Below are positions 57,979 through 64,000 of a DNA stretch of 64,000 nucleotides, in pieces. The DNA is from Sipunculus nudus (Eukaryota > Annelida > Sipuncula > Golfingiida > Sipunculidae), in the NCBI GenBank assembly GCA_026874595.1, contig CM049317.1, positions 30,732,901-30,796,900 on the forward strand, given 5' to 3'. The notes below the pieces were generated by a model that saw only the letters and a list, made by a program, of their open reading frames with translations, was not told the DNA's origin and searched no databases. How positions within the stretch are numbered: the first letter of the stretch is position 1; every line of letters starts with the position of its first letter. The position numbers were made by a program, and so were the translations under genes.

Positions 57979-59389
57979 CTACCACCATAAAATATAACGT
58001 TTTACCAAAACAAAGACACTACGAAAACGAGAAATTAATCACTATCATTGTTTTGAAAGTCTGATTTATTAAACCAGAAAGGCGGACCAACAAACTAAAG
58101 TTTACGGTAATTTTTCTTAAATAAATTGTTTAATCCAATAATTTCTTCAAACATATGTACCCTTGTCGTTTATGTGCATCCAGCAATAACAAAAATATGT
58201 AGCACCTTATTTCACATATCTTATAGTTAAACTTTATAGCAAGTTATTCAAAGGTATATAAACATTTGCAAGATGTCTTTTATCTCACGATAAAAGGTTT
58301 TAATGCAAATATTGATCATAAAATCCATATGGAAATCCTAGCACTTACCATCAAATCTGTTTTATACATTTTTTTTTTGGTAAGAAACTCAGTATACGTG
58401 TGTCTCTTTACCATAGAAAGACTAGAGGTCCTAAAATGTGTTTGTTGTTTGGAAGCTGAAAACAAACCATGAAAACGCGCGGTACGGCTACCTGGTAGCG
58501 TGTGCGCTAAACTTATGATTTGTGCCACTAATCGCCCAGTGCAAGTGTATATCCACTTGTATACAGGAGAAGGTATGTAAGTACATGTACCTTTATGTAC
58601 ATGTTAAAGATATGGTATGTGGATAGATCCCTTGAACTCGAGGTTTCAAGTGAACCAATGTGCAATATTGAGGGGTTTGCATAAAATTGGGAACATTACA
58701 TAATACAGAAATGTCAGTTGGAATTGAGGAAAATGATAAGAGTCATTTTTAATGCTTCCATCGCCATATAGCACTTTTCAGAGAAAGATATAGTATCATC
58801 TACAGTCTGCCTGCGAGGGACATGCGCTGTTTCACTGACATAGCTGACACTAACAAAGTTCTATAGGGTAAAATAAACCCATTATAAAGCTCCTATCAAT
58901 GAAACGAATGAACTTTGATTTATATATTCATAATTGTTGTCGAAGGATGCATAATACGGATATTCTGAACATGTTTTGTGTTACTCTTAATTCATTATAT
59001 ATAAAAATTATCATATATATCATTACCATCAAGTTAAAGGAAATTTGCTGCATGAAAAATTTTGAAGTTCCCTGCCGAGCAACATGTAATTAATCATAAG
59101 GGCAATCATGTACGAGTTCGTTAGAAGAATCTGTTCAAATTTGTTCCACTCTATGATTTCCTCTCAATAATTGGCATGCGGAGGACTCGATCATGAGGAA
59201 GCCTTTAAGGAGTAGAGCGTGAACACGTCATATTTTTGGTAAGAATATGACATTTCAGAGCTTCAGGTCCCTGTTTAGTGTCTGAAGTTCACAAGTTGGC
59301 CAATATGCATGGTAATCTACTTATACAGCCTTGTGAACGTTCTTAAATACTTCATTCTTGAGAAAGCGGTATACATTAGAAATATTGTA
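57979..59389. other. Noncoding, nothing recognised
   Basis: I looked on the minus strand for a signal-peptide exon of the lectin and found no convincing candidate. ORFs at 58266-58528 show no motif. Confidence 0.5.
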
Positions 59390-60190
59390 AAATGGCAGCT
59401 TTAAATCTCAGAAGTATTTTGATGTTGAGAAAATATATGACTACAGATACTTGTAAAACACTTGTGCAGGCATAAGTTATGTCGCAATGGGATTATGGCA
59501 ATGTCATATTAATAGATCTACTAGATTCCACCCTTAAGCCGGCACAGCGAATACAGATCTTTGCACCCAAAGTAGTGTTAGGTAGGTGCAAGTTCGACAG
59601 TTCATCTGATGCCCCTTAAGACCTGCATTGGTTAACAATTCATCAAAGATTGAAATTCAGAATTCTGTTGATAGTCTTTAAAAGCCTACATGGACTATCA
59701 CCAAGTTATCTGAGAGACTTGCTGACTGTCCATGAAGGAAATCACAATACAATATCATCAGAATCTAGTCAAATGAAACTTATTATCCCAAAAACCACTC
59801 CAAAAACCATTGCAACCATTGCTGGACCACGCTATTGGAAAAAAAAAATACCTGCGGACAATAATAACTGTGACAATAAAGAACTTTTTAAGAAAAAACT
59901 CAAAACAACAATTTGGAGAACATTTTAATTCTTCATAATGGTTCTGTGTCTTTTAATTCATTTAACATTATTTTAGTGTATTTTATAAGTAAAAGTCATT
60001 CATGCTCGCATTTTTAAAATAACGCATTATTCCTAAATGTTTGCATATTTTATGGTTTTATTTTGATGCTTAGGTTAAATTGTTTGTATGCTTATTTTAT
60101 TCCTTTGACACTTTACTCTTCAGCGCCTTAGATTTTTTTCACACTATAGGAGCGCTATATAAATAAATCAATGTAAATGTAAATGTACAT
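59390..60190 (+). mobile_element. CR1/jockey-type LINE 3' fragment
   Basis: The plus frames read LNLRSILMLRKYMTTDTCKT, LVQA, SQWDYGNV, then LHWLTIHQRLKFRILLIVFK and SLHGLSPSYLRDLLTVHEGN, and finally ELFKKKLKTTIWRTF with TAA at 59926-59928. This is the thumb and C-terminal region shared by CR1 and jockey-like polymerases ('LHWLPVxxRIxFKIxxLxFKxLxGxAPxYLxxLL'). A stop in LVQA*V and another before DLHWL mark decay. The 3' end GAGCGCTATATAAATAAATC followed by ATGTAA repeats (60164-60190) is a microsatellite-type LINE tail. Confidence 0.8.
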
Positions 60191-60789
60191 GCATCACATG
60201 CATTCAAGACTATATCAAAACACACATATATACCCCATGGTGCGCAGTAGACATCTAAACTATTTTAACTATGTGCCTACCATAAAGTTATTACACTCCT
60301 GTATTTTCATCGTGTAACGACTGGGCGAATTTTGTTCAACCTCTTATCATTATGAATCTCGTACATTCAAAGTTAGAAGGCTTAGATTAAGAATAAGGCT
60401 AGTACCATTATTACAAACAAGGTAGGGATTGGCGATTGACCTCAAGGATTGAACTTAGCTACGTAATTGTTAGGTATTAAATATGATAACAAATAAAAAT
60501 TCGATGGTTGTTACAAAAATCATACGCACAACTCCGACTCTTTCATACACACAACTACTGAGCCCCTTGCTCTGTAACATGGTTGTTCATATTTATGCTA
60601 AGGTAAATTCCTTCAAAAGTTTTTGTACCACCGCTTTCAAACACGTGTTACTATTGTCAAAAATTCTTAAAATTTTAAATCGGGCTTGCTTAATATGTTT
60701 TAAAACCCATATCCATGTAAATTGAAACCTTAATGTTATATATGAAGCATTGCAGAAAATACTTTTTAACGTACAATTTTTACTGGGAA
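60191..60789. other. Noncoding, nothing recognised
   Basis: The 80-codon ORF at 60483-60725 has no motif. Confidence 0.5.
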
Positions 60790-61310
60790 TGTTTCTGAGA
60801 TCCAGCCTTGGACCAAAACACGGAAGCCATTCCGTCAGGGAGCGGGTGATATTAATGCTCTAGGCTGCACAACCAGCCTTATTTAGCAGGTTTCAGAGGC
60901 CCTTTACCTCAATAAAACCAAACGCCTCCGGAAGGTCTATTAACACCATGTATAAGTCACGTTTATGTTCCGACCACTTTTGTCATATGCGGCGGGAGGC
61001 TCGGAAACCTCACTGGCTTCCAGGGACAATGTAATCACTTGTGTGATGTGTGAAGCGGTTAGGGATTAAGGAGTAAGGGTCATTTCTAGTGTCCCAGATG
61101 GTAGCGAACAGATACATGAGACGTGTTATAACTTTCTTCCAACCACATTCATAGATCGCCTTGACGTTCCATTCCTATGTGCTACAGCTCGAAGATCTGC
61201 TGCCCTGTCCATCCACCACTGATCCTTCATGCTTAACAGGATAGGCTGCACTATATTTAGTATTGTGGGTCCTATTTCAAAACTGAGGTCTTGTCATTCA
61301 CATGGTCCAT
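60790..61310 (-). mobile_element. Decayed LINE reverse transcriptase fragment
   Basis: Minus frames read MKDQWWMDRAADLRAVAHRN (linker), IPNRFTHHTSDYIVPGSQ and then GFRASRR, followed by SEHKRDLYMVLIDLPEAFGF (motif A with D kept in 'IDL' and the FDS block changed) and NLLNKAGCAA, SINITRSL. This is the finger-to-palm part of an RT in the style of 'LPExQCGFRxxRGTxDMIF...DLYxVFIDLxKAFDSV'. Several frameshifts; the FADD region is absent. Different family from its neighbours. Confidence 0.6.
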
Positions 61311-61324
61311 TAGTCCATTCTAAA

Positions 61325-61400
61325 TGAGATGATATTGAATCTGAACAGTTTGACGCTAATGACGCTGAACGCCGAGGGAATGTGTATGAACTCCCCTTCT
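61325..61400 (+). mobile_element. Short fragment of the LINE family at 45480-49165
   Basis: GAATCTGAACAGTTTGACGC and the next 25 nt match, with few changes, the minus strand around 46550 (ESEQFDANDGVRQGG region; here ESEQFDANDAERRGN). Confidence 0.6.
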
Positions 61401-61924
61401 TCTAATACTTGATATGAAAGAGATGTTAAATTTCTCAGGAATAAGGGTACAGGATCTTATATTGGAAATTATTTACTGGTGCTGTTGCCTACGCTGCCGA
61501 TCTTAAGCTCTTATGCCCGACTAGGACTGAACTTTAAAAGTTTGCTGTAGAATATGATGTTATATAACCGAAAGAAACAAAATGTATTATGTTTTAGGAG
61601 GATGTATCCACAATACCAGGACTCTATACAGCACTATATAATCACCTGGTCCTTGTCACATATAAATGGCGGCATCCACAAATTAATTGCAAATTGCAAC
61701 ACTTTAATGGCAATTTTTTTTATATCTGTCTAGCAACATTTAGAACAGGCTACCACTTATTTTACTTTCATTGTTGTTACATTTATGTCAGTCAAACATG
61801 AATGTTAAAATCCAAGTCGATTGTGCATCATATAATCAGGCTACAAGTCACCTATCGTGTATTATAGAATATAAACTTATTTATTTTACATGGATTTTAT
61901 AAATAGTTATTATAAGTAATCCCT
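61401..61924. other. Noncoding, nothing recognised
   Basis: AT-rich with no supported feature. Confidence 0.5.
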
Positions 61925-62105
61925 GTACTCAGCATGACTCAGATGCTGGCGTTCAGCAGGGATGGGGGAAACCGGAGGACCAAGAGAAAACCACCGGCCT
62001 TGGACGGGCATCATCAACCCACTGCCCTAGTTACCCCGGGGATCAAACCCGGGTCACCAGCTTAGAGAGCCAAGCGTTTTACCCCTGGTCTGTACAGACC
62101 ACTGA
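61925..62105 (-). mobile_element. tRNA-derived SINE
   Basis: The minus strand begins near 62105 with GTGGTCTGTACAGACCAGGG and GTAAAACGCTTGGCTCTCTA (tRNA D-arm and anticodon-arm-like), then the B box CCCGGGTTTGATCCCCGGG. The following body holds GGTTTTCTCTTGGTCCTCCG and GTTTCCCCCA, a conserved-looking core of the kind shared among metazoan SINEs. The clover-leaf is not closed, so it is a SINE rather than a tRNA gene. It is far more GC-rich than its surroundings. Confidence 0.6.
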
Positions 62106-63490
62106 CCATACAATATGTACAAGAATATTGTGCATAGAGTGGCGGGATATTCGACATTGTAAATTTCTAAGACTAAAATAGCTAATTATTCATCTGATTG
62201 AGTACCAGGAGGTAATTTGTGATGTATGGAATGTATGCTGTGGGCCAATATATTACGTAAAATATTATAAATATAAATACGATATTTCTTTGATCATACG
62301 TCTGGGTGTTTATTTTTTTTACCCTGCTTTGTCCTGGCGTCTAATTAAGCAGGTGTCTTTAAAAGGCCGGCGTTTGTTAGAATATACATTATCCTGCTTG
62401 CAGACAAAAGCACAAAAGATTACGTTAAAATAATAAACCCGCCTGTTACTACTTGGCTACGCAATTAAAACGGTAAACTAAATGTCAAAGAATCCTTAGA
62501 TGCCATAGGGATATGGAACCAGGCAATCTCAACAAGTGTGCTTTATAATAATAATTCATGGGGAATCACATAGATTTTGCTGTTGTCCACACGAATCTGA
62601 CTTCGTCGGCCTCTCGAAACCGGGTACCCCGATGTTTCATTTGTCTGTTCCGATTATATTACACCCCCTGTTGTTAGTAAAATTGTTTTCAATATGAACA
62701 AGGGGTGGCACTTCCAACAACTGTGCACCACGCACAACTTGTAACATTGGTTCTATCGAAACACGAGGGCTGGTACGTGTAACGGTACAGGAACGGAATA
62801 TTCCATCGAATGTATTGGGTGTCGACAAAAATAAATACTATCTATAACTTTTAAGGGATCTAGGAAACGTGGATGTGGTAACATTTGGGACGATCTAGAA
62901 TGCGCTTCAAAACTGAAAACAAGCTGAAGCGCTGATCTTGTAACCTTCAGAGACACCATGCGATTTAGATTTACTATCAGAGTTTATTGCCTGCAAATAT
63001 GGAACAGGTTTCTAATATTTGACATGCGATGATAGTAAAACATTGTTTTGTTATATTATAAAATGAACTGAATGTTCATTCTTTCTATATATTTTCACTC
63101 CTTTCATATTGTACTGTATTTTCTTGTACAAATAAATAATCGTTCTCAGATTGCTCGTAATGTCAATATTGCTTACCTTTCCTCTGCGCATAAAATATCG
63201 CTCTCGGGTATTAATGTGTTGGATATACTTATAAGGATGGATTTCGAAATGCATGCCCTACATATTCTGCTTTATCAGAAGATTGTCCGAAGATTTTATG
63301 ATATGGCTTGAATTCTAAACTTCCCGAAAAAATGCTTTCTGATATTACACCCAACTTTAATGTTGCAAGTGTTTAAACATGCATATTTCTTTAGCATCGC
63401 CTAAACTACCTGAGAACTAATAAACACAGGTCAAATCTTGAAGCAATTTAGATGATGATTCCATCGGTTTATTTCACTCTCCGTTTGCAG
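62106..63490. other. Noncoding, nothing firmly recognised
   Basis: A minus frame at 62637-62828 (about 63 codons) reads like protein over part of its length but has no recognisable domain. Other ORFs are AT-driven. Confidence 0.4.
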
Positions 63491-63655
63491 GTTGCAGGTT
63501 TGCCTTATTTTCTAAATAGTACACCTACAAACGTGGATCTATTCAGTACCGTTGCAAACGTTTACCACACTATGCCAACCGAGCAGTTGTGGTCACTTAA
63601 TACGTTTAGTAATTTAGTGCACTTTAGAGCTGGAGAAACAGTGGTAACAACGTAA
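63491..63655 (+). CDS. Candidate terminal exon of unknown protein
   Basis: Preceded by a pyrimidine-rich acceptor (TTTATTTCACTCTCCGTTTGCAG ends at 63490), the frame gives 54 codons, beginning VAGLPYFLNSTPTNVDLF, continuing MPTEQLWSLNTF and ending HFRAGETVVTT then TAA. The balanced amino-acid use contrasts with the AT-rich flanks. An AATAAA-type signal (AAAATAAAATTAAT) lies about 200 nt downstream. I do not recognise the family. It could also belong to a mobile element. Confidence 0.3.
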   Translation, partial: VAGLPYFLNSTPTNVDLFSTVANVYHTMPTEQLWSLNTFSNLVHFRAGETVVTT

Positions 63656-64000
63656 AATTCACAAAACAAGAAATATTTTCTTATTGCAGGAAATGTTTCT
63701 TTCCTCAGATTTTTTAAATTAAAAAAAACATTGTTCGGAACTTTTCCTGAGTATGTCTCTGTTATTCAAAATACCAGCTTCCCATATTAAAACTTAATAA
63801 ATTAGCACCAACAGCTCTGGATGACCCACTTACGAATTCGTAAAATAATTAAAAAAAATAAAATTAATAATTAATAAGGTTAAATGACGACGTTTTATTC
63901 TTTCACTTAAAACCCGTTCAGACAAGTGAACCCGCGAGATAGTCATCATGTCCTTATTATAATTGGTATCCTCGGATATATTTTAATTACGCAAATGTGA
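63656..64000. other. Noncoding tail of the window
   Basis: Contains the possible polyadenylation signal near 63857 and a patch (63878-63990) resembling 51655-51790. Confidence 0.45.

Noticed and set aside
62000-62100. Functional tRNA gene on the minus strand
   Set aside because: The B box is good, but the clover-leaf is not closed and a SINE-like body follows directly.

Overview
This is an AT-rich, repeat-dominated eukaryotic (animal) window. It contains no bacterial-type operons. Spliced exon signatures (GT/AG junctions with matching phases), a C-type lectin domain joined to a PAN/apple-like domain, several clades of non-LTR retrotransposons, tRNA-headed SINEs and ten long (TA)n microsatellites fit a lophotrochozoan, most likely a bivalve mollusc. 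The bivalve assignment is an inference from the kind of content, not from a search.

Layout. Positions 1-2.6 kb hold three short LINE (non-LTR retrotransposon) fragments. Positions 6.3-12.6 kb hold long noncoding interspersed repeats with nested tandem modules. One copy carries a micro-inversion (7284-7368), and a hAT-like nonautonomous transposon (7967-8573) sits inside a (TA)n tract. Positions 13.4-14.3 kb hold a Q/S-rich ORF and a possible LINE tail. Positions 16.97-21.87 kb (copy A) and 53.51-57.76 kb (copy B) are a dispersed segmental duplication in the same orientation. Copy A carries two intact minus-strand exons of a C-type lectin/PAN gene. Copy B carries decayed versions, plus an upstream lectin half-exon that copy A lacks. 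A LINE and a (TA)n tract occupy the point where homology to copy A stops (21.87-24.11 kb).

The remainder is mostly transposons. There is a full SINE with a 13-bp target-site duplication (24.94-25.28 kb). There is a 5'-truncated L1/Tx1-type LINE with an almost intact ORF2, a poly(A) tail and a 14-15 bp target-site duplication (26.08-29.16 kb). There is a hAT remnant (34.0-35.4 kb), a decayed L1-like copy retaining the endonuclease (39.3-41.5 kb), and a decayed two-ORF LINE flanked by (TA)n on both sides (45.48-49.17 kb). CR1/jockey-like and other LINE fragments lie at 59.4-61.4 kb, and a tRNA-derived SINE lies at 61.9-62.1 kb.

The only cellular gene I can support well is the lectin/PAN gene, and only its 3' exons are visible. 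Other exon-like ORFs (13.4, 29.9 and 63.5 kb) are tentative. I saw no rRNA, functional tRNA, CRISPR or origin. No database search or alignment was run; all family calls come from reading translations and comparing stretches of the window by eye.
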